DNA from: an uncultured Oscillospiraceae bacterium | GTDB taxonomy: Bacteria; Bacillota; Clostridia; Oscillospirales; Oscillospiraceae | Assembly (NCBI GenBank): GCA_900763675.1 | Contig: CAAFLE010000029.1 | Location: 1 to 15,571 of the forward strand | Direction: 5' to 3' | Length of the DNA stretch: 15,571 bases | Shown here: one piece after another, positions 1-5,455 of the stretch | Layout of the letters: each line of letters starts with the position of its first letter | How positions within the stretch are numbered: the stretch's first letter is position 1 | Made by a program: the position numbers and the translations under genes | The notes under the pieces: model-generated | The model's database searches: none | What the model was told of the DNA's origin: nothing | Seen by the model: only the letters and a program-made list of their open reading frames with translations

Positions 1-147
1 GGCATTGTTCGCCTCGATCTGGCTCACAAAGCTCACGCTCCGGCCGATCGCCTCGGCGAACTGCTCCTGCGTCATGCCGCGCATCTTGCGGTAGTAGGCG
101 ATCCGCAGACCGAGTATTCTGAATCGTTCTCTGTAGTCCTCGCGCAT
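1..147 (-). CDS. XRE-family helix-turn-helix regulator, 5' part only
   Basis: The first 49 codons of a DNA-binding regulator read leftwards off the window. The visible protein begins MREDYRERFRILGLRIAYYR and continues with a Cro/C1-type HTH: MTQEQFAEAIGRS forms helices 2 and 3 (about residues 25-37), followed by SVSFVSQIEAN, the usual recognition-helix end of XRE domains. The ATG at 147 is preceded on the minus strand by AGAGGA about 7 nt upstream, which supports this start. XRE proteins are cytoplasmic and usually repress or activate nearby promoters; the rest of this one, including any effector or enzymatic domain, lies outside the window, so its target cannot be given. A 17-bp near-palindrome lies 15 bp upstream of the start and could be its own operator (inference). 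Confidence 0.85.
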   Translation of the reverse strand, partial: MREDYRERFRILGLRIAYYRKMRGMTQEQFAEAIGRSVSFVSQIEANNA

Positions 148-162
148 ACGTTTTTCCTCTCA

Positions 163-179
163 CGGCAAACGGTTTACCG
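163..179. promoter_or_regulatory. 17-bp near-palindrome in the regulator leader
   Basis: CGGCAAAC-G-GTTTACCG is an odd-centred inverted repeat with one mismatched pair (7 of 8 pairs). It lies between the possible promoter and the Shine-Dalgarno of the XRE gene, where an autoregulatory operator could sit. The half-site (G)GTAAAC resembles operators of several repressor families, so the binding protein cannot be named from sequence. Confidence 0.4.
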
Positions 180-252
180 GAGCGTGGTTTGTATGTACAA
201 GAATCCCCGGTTGGATTTATTAATTTTAACGAATAAAGCGGCAAATAGAAAT

Positions 253-283
253 TATCTAATAGTGTTTTTTTCTTCACTGTCAG
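253..283 (-). promoter_or_regulatory. possible promoter of the XRE gene
   Basis: On the minus strand CTGACA (283-278) and TAGATA (258-253) resemble -35 and -10 hexamers. The 19-bp spacer is longer than ideal. The AT-rich setting and position upstream of the gene support a promoter here, but the exact boxes are uncertain. Confidence 0.3.
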
Positions 284-355
284 CATAACATTTCCGTATA
301 GTGGCGAAAAATGTTTCGCTGGCGCGGACGTTTGCGGGAAAACTGCCGCCGCAGC

Positions 356-1378
356 TCACTCCGCGCCGGAGATTTCAACGTATTCGCGCAGCCCGTCGCG
401 CATGGTCACCTCATAAATTTCCCGCGCCCCGGACACGGCGTCGAGTGCGCTCTCGTCCACGGCGAGCGCGTAGGCGACCGAGCCGTCGGAGCAGGTGAAG
501 GCGTAAAACGGCAGACCGCGGACGCTGCGCAGCTCGATCGCCGTGACGGAGACCGTGCCGTCGTCAGCGCTGTCCCATGTGACGGCGTTCGCCGCCGCTT
601 TTTTCACCGGAAGGGCGGGGACGTCCGCCGCGCCGTCGAGATAGACCGCCCGAACGACCGCCTGATTGAAGTCGCCGGTATAGAGAAAGCTGAAGCGCAC
701 GCTGCATTCGCTCTGCGCGGTGCTGCCCGTGCCGCGGAACGTGATCTCGCCGCCGTCGTTTTCCGCGTCGGTGCCGAGCGTCAATCCGTAATCGCGCAGC
801 AGCGCGATGAGACCGCTGTGGTCAAGGAACGTCCGCGCCGCCGCCTCCGGCTGCGAGGACGCGAGAAAAGCCTCCTGCTTTTCGTAGTCGTCCGGCGTAA
901 GGCGGACCGGGTTGGCGCTCTGGAGGAGAAGCGAGCCGGACTCGTTGACGGAATACGTCACCGCGCCCCAGCCGTTCGCCGCGATATTCGCCGCGACCGT
1001 CTCGCCGATGGCGGCGAGATCGACGGATCGCAAAACGCCGAGCGTCACGGTCTCCGGCGGGGTATAGCTGCACTCAAGCTTCCCGATGGACACGCGCCGC
1101 CCGTCGCCGGTCTTGCCGGTTTCGATGGGCGCGGCGGTCTGCTCGGTCTGAAAGGCGCTGCCGCCCGCGCCGGGGTCAAGCTGCGGGACGGAAAGCTGCG
1201 GGGTCTCCGTTTCGGCGGGCTTGCCGCGCCCCGGCAGCAGCAGAATGATCGCCGCGACGGCGGCGAGGAGCATGATGCCGAGAAATATCCATCCGGCGAG
1301 CATGACGCCCTTTCGCGGCGCCCGCCGGGCGCGGCGAGGAGTATATTCTTCTTCACGGGGTTTTCGGTTGTTTTTCAT
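356..1378 (-). CDS. single-pass membrane protein of unknown function
   Basis: I do not recognise this 340-residue protein. Its N-terminus (residues 1-23) is very basic (MKNNRKPREEEYTPRRARRA), followed by one hydrophobic segment at about 25-49 (VMLAGWIFLGIMLLAAVAAI and on). By the positive-inside rule the remaining roughly 290 residues face outside. A Pro/Thr/Gln-rich linker (about 52-90) leads to a mixed alpha/beta region without cysteine clusters or obvious catalytic motifs; the last part (GLPFYAFTCSDGSVAYALAV) faintly recalls PepSY/YycI-like extracytoplasmic folds, which is only an impression. I chose the ATG at 1378 because AAGGA lies 8 nt before it; the longer reading from 1411 has no Shine-Dalgarno and runs into a repeat element. 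It lies downstream of hexokinase on the same strand, 147 bp away, so it may be the last gene of that transcript. Confidence 0.75.
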   Translation of the reverse strand: MKNNRKPREEEYTPRRARRAPRKGVMLAGWIFLGIMLLAAVAAIILLLPGRGKPAETETPQLSVPQLDPGAGGSAFQTEQTAAPIETGKTGDGRRVSIGKLECSYTPPETVTLGVLRSVDLAAIGETVAANIAANGWGAVTYSVNESGSLLLQSANPVRLTPDDYEKQEAFLASSQPEAAARTFLDHSGLIALLRDYGLTLGTDAENDGGEITFRGTGSTAQSECSVRFSFLYTGDFNQAVVRAVYLDGAADVPALPVKKAAANAVTWDSADDGTVSVTAIELRSVRGLPFYAFTCSDGSVAYALAVDESALDAVSGAREIYEVTMRDGLREYVEISGAE

Positions 1379-1397
1379 GGGTAATGTCCTTTTGAAG

Positions 1398-1510
1398 CCT
1401 CCCCCGTGCAAGGGGAGGTGGCAAAAGCGGAGCTTTTGACGGAGGGGTCGTCATTTTCCGGAGAGTACAATTCCTCCGTCCGCTTCGCTGACAGCTCCCT
1501 TTACGCAAGC
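1398..1510. repeat. composite palindromic intergenic repeat (MITE/REP-like)
   Basis: Nearly the whole gap between the hexokinase and the membrane-protein gene is a structured element. Its left half has two hairpins: CCTCCCC/GGGGAGG (1398-1404 and 1412-1418, loop 7) and CAAAAGC-GGA-GCTTTTG (1422-1438). An 8-bp inverted repeat GACGGAGG/CCTCCGTC (1438-1445 and 1473-1480) joins the two halves. The right half read in reverse (AAAGGGAGCTGTCAGCGAAG, then GGACGGAGG) is a diverged copy of the left half (AGGGGAGGTGGCAAAAGCGG, then GACGGAGGG), so the element is two inverted copies of one unit of about 40-45 bp. Motifs of the type GGGAGGTGGC...GACGGAGGG are, from memory, widespread in intergenic DNA of gut Clostridia. 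No transposase is present. In minus-strand mRNA it would fold between the two genes and could affect stability or downstream expression. Confidence 0.7.
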
Positions 1511-1525
1511 GAGCCTTTCTTTTGT

Positions 1526-2821
1526 TTATGCGAGCGCCGCCCAGGCGCAGCCGAGGAGCGTGGCGTCTCCGGCGAAGAGAAATTCCGCGCCGCCGAGACG
1601 GTGCTGCGCGGCATAATCCGCGATCAGCGCTTCCATGCGCGGGCGCAGCACGGGGTTGAGCCGGAGCATCGTCCCGTCCGCGCAGATGCCGGTGCGCTTC
1701 CCTTCCGGCAGACCGCGCTCGCGCAATATCGCGCACAGGCACGCCGCGGCGATCCGGGCGGCGCGTTCGAGCAGCAGCGCGTTGATCTCGGAAGCGAAGG
1801 CGCGGTCCGCGGCGGTCGCAAGCGCGTCGGCGATAGCGCCGCCGCCCGCCGGGGCAAGGCAGAAAGCATCCACCATCGCGCTCGTAACGGAGAGCGCGGC
1901 GAGGTTTTTTCCGCTCTCGGGCGAAATGCAGCCCTCCCTTGCGGCGAGGAGCAGCGTTTCGCGCAGCAGCAGCCGGTAGTATGCCCCGGAAATCATTTTT
2001 TCCGCCGGGTGATCGCCGGGCTGCTCGCTTGCCGCGTCTACGGCGAAGTCCGCCGTGCCGCGCAGCGCTCTGCCGAAGCAGCCGGATTCCAGATTGACGA
2101 TCGTCTCGCCGCCCATCGCCGCCGTTTCCGGCGATTTGGTCACGGCGGACGCGGGGACATGGCAGCAGGCGTTTGTGCCGGTGCCGAGAATGAAGCCGAT
2201 GAAGTCGGCATAGCGCGAGCGGTCGCACGACGCCATGCCGCCGAGCATGGAGCCGACGGTGTCGTTGATGAGCCGCCAGCGGCGCTGCCCCGGCGCACCG
2301 AGCGAGCGCAGCGCGGTTTCAATGCTTTCGCACACGAGCCGCCCCTCCGCGCCGGTGACGCGGGATTCCTTGCCCATGCTCAAAATGCGCCCGTCGCCGC
2401 CGGGCAGACTCTCGCACGGGAACGAAAACGCGATGCAAGCATATTTCGCCCCGCCCGTTACGGTGAGCGCCAGCTCCGCCATGGTGCGGAACATCTCGTC
2501 GGCGGTCGCCGCCGCGCCGAGCGTTCCGGGCATACGGCGCTTCTGCAGCGCCTCCACGACCGGCTTTCCGTCCTCGCCGAAGCGGACGCGCCCGGCGCGG
2601 AGATTCGTCCCGCCGGCATCCAGCACCAGCACGCTCTCGCCCGTGCGGGGCGAGCTTACCGCCGGAAGAAACGACGGCAGCATCATGAGCGTAGACGCCT
2701 CGCCGCGCAGACCGGCGCGGATGTCCGCGATATAGGCGTCCGTCAGCTCCTCGAACGGCTGCTGCTCATAGAGCATATCGTGGCGGCGGAGAAATTCTCT
2801 TGCGGTTTCCTTGGTTTGCAT
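1526..2821 (-). CDS. hexokinase (eukaryotic-type fold)
   Basis: The 431-residue protein should phosphorylate glucose or another hexose with ATP in the cytoplasm. It carries the ordered motifs of the eukaryotic-type hexokinase family, not of bacterial ROK kinases: phosphate-1 loop VLVLDAGGTNLRAG (64-77), sugar-binding segment FSFPCES (132-138), catalytic loop LINDTVGSMLGG with the base Asp187 (184-195), phosphate-2 loop ILGTGTNACC (211-220), VNLESGCFG (242-250), and an adenosine-site ADGTMLRLNP near the C-terminus. The length fits a single hexokinase unit of about 430-450 residues. I chose the ATG at 2821 because GGGAGGA lies 7 nt before it; the frame is open to 2914 but overlaps the lipoprotein gene and lacks a ribosome site. 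It lies 38 bp behind the lipoprotein gene and close to the divergent glg operon, which fits feeding glucose-6-phosphate into storage (inference). Confidence 0.88.
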   Translation of the reverse strand: MQTKETAREFLRRHDMLYEQQPFEELTDAYIADIRAGLRGEASTLMMLPSFLPAVSSPRTGESVLVLDAGGTNLRAGRVRFGEDGKPVVEALQKRRMPGTLGAAATADEMFRTMAELALTVTGGAKYACIAFSFPCESLPGGDGRILSMGKESRVTGAEGRLVCESIETALRSLGAPGQRRWRLINDTVGSMLGGMASCDRSRYADFIGFILGTGTNACCHVPASAVTKSPETAAMGGETIVNLESGCFGRALRGTADFAVDAASEQPGDHPAEKMISGAYYRLLLRETLLLAAREGCISPESGKNLAALSVTSAMVDAFCLAPAGGGAIADALATAADRAFASEINALLLERAARIAAACLCAILRERGLPEGKRTGICADGTMLRLNPVLRPRMEALIADYAAQHRLGGAEFLFAGDATLLGCAWAALA

Positions 2822-2833
2822 GGCGGTATCCTC

Positions 2834-2847
2834 CCTGTCCGGACAGG
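2834..2847. promoter_or_regulatory. perfect 14-bp palindrome before hexokinase
   Basis: CCTGTCCGGACAGG is a perfect palindrome in the 38-bp gap between lipoprotein and hexokinase. In the minus-strand mRNA it directly abuts the Shine-Dalgarno (GGGAGGA), so a hairpin could partly hide the ribosome site, or the DNA could bind a dimeric protein. There is no U-run, so it is not a terminator. Confidence 0.4.
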
Positions 2848-2859
2848 CTGATGGAAAAA

Positions 2860-3417
2860 TTACTTTCGCGGCAGCGGCGTGCAGCTCTTGCCGGAGACGC
2901 TCCAGCGGCTGCACCCGCCGTTATAGGCAAAGGGCGCGAAATAGATGTCCGTCGGACCGCATTCCACCGCGCCGTCCGCGGCGGTGGACCAGCCCTCGCC
3001 GGTGTGCGGCTTGCCGTCCGGGTCGGTGATGGTGAAAAGCCCGTCGCCGCGCAGCTCCAGCCGCCATTCGCCGCCGTCGGCGTCATAGTATGTATAGACG
3101 CCCGCCGGTACCTCCGGCGCGGGTGTAGGAGACGGCGTCGGCTCCTCGGTCGGTTCGGGTGCTTCGGTCGGTTCAGGCGCTTCGGTCGGCGCGGGGGTCT
3201 CCGTCGGCGCGGGGGTCTCCGTCGGCGCGGCAGTCGGCGTGGGAGACGGCGTCGGCGTCGGCGCTTCGGTCGGTGCGGGCGTTTCCGTCGGCGCGGCGGT
3301 GGGCACTTCGGTCGGAACGGGCGTCGCCTCCGGCGCGGTTTCCGCGCCGCACGCGGAAAGGACAAGCAGCGCGGCAATCAGCAGCGCGGCAGCGGAGAGC
3401 TTTCTGCGGTTTTTCAT
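2860..3417 (-). CDS. lipoprotein with Pro/Thr/Glu-rich linker
   Basis: The 185-residue precursor has a basic start (MKNRRK), a hydrophobic stretch (about 8-20) and a lipobox L20-S21-A22-C23, so signal peptidase II should cleave before Cys23 and the protein should be anchored outside the membrane. Residues about 27-104 are a low-complexity linker of PT, TEAP and TETPAP repeats that should be extended. Residues 105-185 form a small, probably beta-rich domain (GVYTYYDADGGEWRLELRGD and on, with Cys153, Cys169 and Cys179) that resembles lipocalin-like stalked domains of Clostridia; a binding partner cannot be named. Start: AGGAG lies 8 nt before ATG 3417. It is the first gene of the leftward transcript, with hexokinase next, and is divergent from glgB. 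I see no catalytic motif. Confidence 0.85.
   Translation of the reverse strand: MKNRRKLSAAALLIAALLVLSACGAETAPEATPVPTEVPTAAPTETPAPTEAPTPTPSPTPTAAPTETPAPTETPAPTEAPEPTEAPEPTEEPTPSPTPAPEVPAGVYTYYDADGGEWRLELRGDGLFTITDPDGKPHTGEGWSTAADGAVECGPTDIYFAPFAYNGGCSRWSVSGKSCTPLPRK
3142..3325 (-). repeat. degenerate 18-nt repeats encoding the PT linker
   Basis: Within the lipoprotein gene the linker is built from related 18-nt (six-codon) units. Two copies are exact and adjacent: GTCGGCGCGGGGGTCTCC on the plus strand at 3185-3202 and 3203-3220, with a partial third copy after them; they encode ETPAPT-type hexapeptides. Flanking units encode EAPEPT. Such arrays can gain or lose units by slippage, so the linker length may vary between strains. 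Confidence 0.75.
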
Positions 3418-3429
3418 AAACGGTTCTCC

Positions 3430-3457
3430 TGTGTGTATTCTTTTGTGTGTATTCTTT
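3430..3457 (-). repeat. tandem 14-nt duplication in the lipoprotein leader
   Basis: AAAGAATACACACA (minus strand) occurs twice without a gap, at 3457-3444 and 3443-3430, directly before the Shine-Dalgarno GGAG of the lipoprotein gene. The first copy begins close to the predicted transcription start. It is either a recent slippage duplication or a doubled leader element. Confidence 0.8.
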
Positions 3458-3466
3458 TACGTATAT

Positions 3467-3495
3467 ACGATACTACATTTTTCGCTTTCTGTAAA
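3467..3495 (-). promoter_or_regulatory. promoter of the lipoprotein-hexokinase unit
   Basis: On the minus strand TTTACA (3495-3490) and TATCGT (3472-3467) are separated by 17 bp and resemble sigma-A -35 and -10 hexamers (the -10 is weak). Transcription would start about 40 nt upstream of the lipoprotein ATG. Confidence 0.45.
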
Positions 3496-3510
3496 CCTCC
3501 GAGGGGAGGT
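3495..3510. other. hairpin ACCTCC-GAGG-GGAGGT
   Basis: A perfect 6-bp inverted repeat with a 4-nt loop lies between the divergent promoters and abuts the -35 box on the lipoprotein side. It resembles the CCTCCCC/GGGGAGG tip of the palindromic element at 1398-1510, so it may be a remnant of such a repeat, or an operator. There is no U-run. Confidence 0.4.
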
Positions 3511-3528
3511 AAAATGTTTGGATAGCTC

Positions 3529-3557
3529 TTTTCACCGGCGGAGGAGTATGCTATACT
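3529..3557 (+). promoter_or_regulatory. promoter of the glg operon
   Basis: TTTTCA (3529-3534, weak -35) and TATACT (3552-3557) are 17 bp apart, and the -10 has the extended TG motif (TGC-TATACT), which compensates for a poor -35. Transcription would begin near 3564, leaving a short leader of about 30 nt that holds AAAGGAG and the GTG start of glgB. Confidence 0.55.
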
Positions 3558-3576
3558 TCTTTTAAGAAGAAGTATA
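3552..3576. promoter_or_regulatory. perfect inverted repeat over glg -10 and start site
   Basis: Arms TATACTTCTT (3552-3561) and AAGAAGTATA (3567-3576) are perfectly complementary over 10 bp with a 5-nt centre TTAAG. The left arm contains the predicted -10 hexamer and the centre coincides with the predicted start site, the classic place for a repressor operator. The right arm ends directly before the Shine-Dalgarno AAAGGAG. It could instead act in RNA if transcription starts further upstream. The binding protein is not identifiable here. Confidence 0.55.
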
Positions 3577-3592
3577 AAAGGAGTGACCGGAC

Positions 3593-5455
3593 GTGCAGAG
3601 CAGAGAGAAAGCGTGGACCGACGGGACGCTGTATGACGCGCAGCGCATCCTCGGCTCGCACATCGAGCCGGACGGCGTGTCGTTCGCCGTATGGGCGCCG
3701 AATGCGAGGAGCGTCCGCGTGACGGGCGATTTCTGCGCATGGCGCGACGACGCACACTGGCTCGAGCGCGGCGAGAGCGGCATCTGGCGCGGCTTTGTGC
3801 CGGGTGCGTGCGCCGGGCAGCTCTACAAATACGTCGTCGAGGGCGCGGACGGCTCCGTCGTCTGGAAAGCGGACCCCTTCGCGCTCTATGCCGAGCCGCG
3901 CCCCGGCACGGCGTCGCGCATCCACGCGCTCTCCTATACATGGTCGGACGGCGACTGGATGAAAAACCGAACGGCGCTCGGCGGACCGCGGAACATTTAC
4001 GAGGTCCACGCCGGGTCGTGGCGGCGGCACCCGGACGGAAGGTTTTATACATGGTACGAGCTTGCCGACGCGCTCGTGCCGTATCTGCGGGACATGGGGT
4101 ACACCCATCTGGAGCTTCTGCCCGTAACGGAGCATCCGTTCGACGGCAGCTGGGGCTATCAGACGACCGGGTTTTTCGCCGCAACGTCCCGCTTCGGCGA
4201 GCCGGAGGGGCTGATGCATCTCATCGACGAATGCCACCGTGCCGGGATCGGCGTCATTCTCGACTGGGTGCCGGGGCATTTCTGCCGGGACGCGCACGGT
4301 CTCGGACGGTTCGACGGCACGCCGCTTTATGAATCCGGCGATATGCCCGGCTGGGGTACTTACAAATTCAACTATGCCCGCAATGAGGTCCGCTCGTTTC
4401 TCATCAGCTCGGCGCTGTTCTGGCTGGAGGAATACCACGCCGACGCGCTACGCGTGGACGGCGTGAGCAGTATGCTCTATCTCAACTTCGGTGTGGACGA
4501 TCCTGCCCGGAAGAAATACAACGCCAAGGGCGGCGAGGAGGATCTCGACGCCGTGGCGTTTTTGCAGACGCTCAACACCGTCATCGGCACGCGGGTGCCG
4601 GGCGCGGCGACGTATGCCGAGGAAAGCTCGGCGTGGCCGCTCGTGACGTATCCGCCGGAGAAGGGCGGTCTCGGCTTCCATTATAAATGGGACATGGGCT
4701 GGATGAACGACACGCTTCGGTATATGTCCATCGACTTTGATGGGCGCAAATACAACCACGGTCTATTGACGTTCTCGATGATGTACGCTTTCAGCGAGAA
4801 CTATATTCTCCCGCTCAGCCACGACGAGGTCGTCCACGGGAAAAAGTCGCTCATCGGGCGGATGCCGGGCGACTGGTGGCGGCAGTTCGCCGGGGCGCGG
4901 CTGCTGCCGATGTACGCGGCGTGCCATCCCGGCGGGATGCTCAGCTTCATGGGAAACGAGTTCGCGCAGTTCATCGAGTGGCGCGATTATGAGGAGCTGG
5001 AATGGTTCCTGCTGCAATACGAGACCCACGCCGGGGTACAGCGGTTCATACGCGAGCTGAACCATACGTACCGCCGGGAAAAGGCGCTCTGGGAGATCGA
5101 CAACGGCTGGGACGGCTTTGACTGGATCGACGCGGACAACAGCGAGCAGGGCATTCTCTCCTTCGTCCGCAAAGCGAAGGACGGCTCCGCCATCCTCTGC
5201 ATTTTGAATTTCCGCCCGGAATCCCACGAGAGCTTCCGGCTCGGCGTGCCGTTTGCCGGGACGTGGCAGGAGATCCTTTCCTCGGATGAGGAGCGCTTCG
5301 GCGGCAGCGGAAAGACGAACCCGCGCCGTCTGCACACGAAAAAAGTACCCTCGCACGGGCGGGAGCAATCGCTCGTGCTTACCGTGCCGCCGCTTGGCGG
5401 GACACTGATCAAATATACAGGAGAAACGACCCATGCCCGGAAGAGAAGAGTTTAA
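3593..5455 (+). CDS. glgB: 1,4-alpha-glucan branching enzyme GlgB
   Basis: GlgB cuts alpha-1,4 chains and rejoins them as alpha-1,6 branches in glycogen (GH13 subfamily of branching enzymes, cytoplasm). The 620-residue protein has an N-terminal CBM48 sandwich (about 15-105, with VSFAVWAPNARSVRVTGDF), a TIM-barrel (about 115-500) and a C-terminal beta domain. Catalytic residues are visible: nucleophile Asp289 in ALRVDGVSSM, acid/base Glu343 in YAEESSAWP, and transition-state Asp411 in PLSHDEVVHGK. It lacks the extra N-terminal module of the 728-residue E. coli enzyme, as is usual in Firmicutes. The start is GTG at 3593, with AAAGGAG 9 nt upstream. It is the first gene of the glg operon, and its last 23 bp overlap glgP in another frame, which suggests translational coupling. 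Confidence 0.97.
   Translation: MQSREKAWTDGTLYDAQRILGSHIEPDGVSFAVWAPNARSVRVTGDFCAWRDDAHWLERGESGIWRGFVPGACAGQLYKYVVEGADGSVVWKADPFALYAEPRPGTASRIHALSYTWSDGDWMKNRTALGGPRNIYEVHAGSWRRHPDGRFYTWYELADALVPYLRDMGYTHLELLPVTEHPFDGSWGYQTTGFFAATSRFGEPEGLMHLIDECHRAGIGVILDWVPGHFCRDAHGLGRFDGTPLYESGDMPGWGTYKFNYARNEVRSFLISSALFWLEEYHADALRVDGVSSMLYLNFGVDDPARKKYNAKGGEEDLDAVAFLQTLNTVIGTRVPGAATYAEESSAWPLVTYPPEKGGLGFHYKWDMGWMNDTLRYMSIDFDGRKYNHGLLTFSMMYAFSENYILPLSHDEVVHGKKSLIGRMPGDWWRQFAGARLLPMYAACHPGGMLSFMGNEFAQFIEWRDYEELEWFLLQYETHAGVQRFIRELNHTYRREKALWEIDNGWDGFDWIDADNSEQGILSFVRKAKDGSAILCILNFRPESHESFRLGVPFAGTWQEILSSDEERFGGSGKTNPRRLHTKKVPSHGREQSLVLTVPPLGGTLIKYTGETTHARKRRV

Larger units (their letters stand above)
148..355. 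other. AT-rich intergenic gap
   Basis: This 208-bp gap lies between two minus-strand genes and is much richer in A+T than the flanking coding DNA, as expected of a promoter region. I find no convincing ORF. It holds a possible minus-strand promoter, a near-palindrome close to the regulator start, a short 5-bp inverted repeat TTGTA-TG-TACAA (189-200), a 6-bp hairpin GCGAAA-AATG-TTTCGC (304-319), and an inverted repeat AACATTT/AAATGTT (287-293 and 309-315). Confidence 0.6.

Noticed and set aside
304..319. Hairpin GCGAAA-AATG-TTTCGC as terminator of the membrane protein gene
   Set aside because: The stem is short and AT-containing, and no U-run follows on the minus strand, so I list it only as a structure in the gap.
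311..1384. 357-codon plus-strand frame opposite the membrane protein
   Set aside because: The minus-strand reading has a Shine-Dalgarno, a plausible membrane helix and balanced composition; the plus reading is Arg/Gly/Ala-rich and lacks these.
1406..2851. 481-codon plus-strand frame opposite hexokinase
   Set aside because: Arg/Ala-rich translation without motifs, while the minus strand has all hexokinase motifs in order.
3142..3325. Repeat array as a possible CRISPR
   Set aside because: The units are adjacent without spacers, are in frame, and encode the Pro/Thr linker of the lipoprotein.
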